In this document: one piece after another, positions 9,182 to 9,509 of the stretch | Layout: each line of letters starts with the position of its first letter | Position numbering within the stretch: the stretch's first letter is position 1 | Source of the DNA: Myxococcota bacterium | GTDB lineage: Bacteria; Myxococcota_A; UBA9160; PR03 | Assembly (NCBI GenBank): GCA_030066475.1 | Contig: JASJBO010000275.1 | Location: forward strand, 1 to 9,509 | Length of the DNA stretch: 9,509 bases | Reading direction: 5' to 3' | Notes under the pieces: model-generated | What the model saw: the letters and a program-made list of their open reading frames with translations, nothing else | What the model was told of the DNA's origin: nothing | Databases searched by the model: none | Translations under genes and position numbers: made by a program

Positions 9182-9509
9182 GTGGGCTCGCACCTGGACC
9201 GAGGACCCGGGGCTGCCCCGTCGGGTCTACGCGTCGCTGCCAGCGGGCCCTCGATCGGTTTGCGCGCCGGAGCACCGGGCCCTGTTCGCCGCGCCACTGT
9301 GCACCTCGCCCTCGCCGGGCTCGCGGTTTATCTCGTCTTGGTGTTGCTCGCGCGACACGCCGCGAACCCGCCGTCCCTCGTGGCCGGCGTCGGCACGAAC
9401 CATCTGGCGGCGCTCTACACGCCCTTCAGCCTTCATGTTCTGCGACGTGCTGCTTCCGATCCGATTGTCCCCCGGGCGGCCGCGCCGGGTCGAAGCGGAC
9501 CCGAGCCAC
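9182..9509 (+). CDS. Uncertain partial ORF with one membrane segment (runs off right edge)
   Basis: A plus-strand frame stays open from the stop codon at 9164-9166 to the end of the window. The first good start is GTG at 9182, though GTG at 9299 would also do. The first 40 or so codons are low-complexity Gly/Ala/Pro/Arg and may not be coding. After that comes a convincing hydrophobic stretch, LALAGLAVYLVLVLLARHAA, followed by LAALYTPFSL. After about 9431 the same frame loses its membrane-like character, while the neighbouring frame reads FMFCDVLLPIRL, which hints at a one-base shift. No Shine-Dalgarno was found for GTG 9182 and I do not recognise the family. In a sequence this GC-rich an open frame of this length can arise by chance. 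Confidence 0.35.
   Translation, partial: MGSHLDRGPGAAPSGLRVAASGPSIGLRAGAPGPVRRATVHLALAGLAVYLVLVLLARHAANPPSLVAGVGTNHLAALYTPFSLHVLRRAASDPIVPRAAAPGRSGPEP

Overview
The window is a GC-rich stretch from a Gram-negative bacterium. It carries a partial inner-membrane RND pump, a periplasmic adaptor and a proteobacterial-style Fe superoxide dismutase. Codon use is strongly G/C at third positions throughout. The only conspicuously AT-rich patches are two promoter-like regions, near 4670-4715 and 9125-9165. A phylum cannot be fixed from sequence alone; a high-GC proteobacterium or a Myxococcota/Desulfobacterota-like lineage would fit.

Layout. Positions 1-4655, minus strand, form a tight three-gene operon read right to left: an AhpC-type redoxin, an RND membrane-fusion protein (MFP), and an RND (AcrB/HAE-type) permease that runs off the left edge. 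Each junction is a 4-base start/stop overlap (ATGA, then GTGA), and each downstream gene has GGAG eight bases before its start. The redoxin has the peroxiredoxin fold signature, but the peroxidatic cysteine position is alanine and the conserved active-site threonine position is aspartate. It is therefore a probable pseudo-peroxiredoxin heading an efflux operon.

Positions 4840-8269 form a divergent light-damage module. On the minus strand is a fused TudS(DUF523)-DUF1722 protein of the RudS type (tRNA 4-thiouridine desulfidase). On the plus strand are a C-factor-like short-chain dehydrogenase and, overlapping it by 7 bases, an iron-sulfur photolyase (FeS-BCP/PhrB type) with all four cluster cysteines. 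RudS would remove a near-UV-absorbing tRNA nucleoside and the photolyase would repair UV photoproducts; the SDR's role is unknown.

Positions 8270-9509 hold a strong GC-rich hairpin between converging genes, an Fe-type superoxide dismutase on the minus strand with an AT-rich promoter, and an uncertain partial membrane-protein ORF on the plus strand that runs off the right edge. Together the genes suggest a photo-oxidative and envelope stress neighbourhood. Nothing resembling a CRISPR array, tRNA, rRNA, transposase or phage gene was seen.
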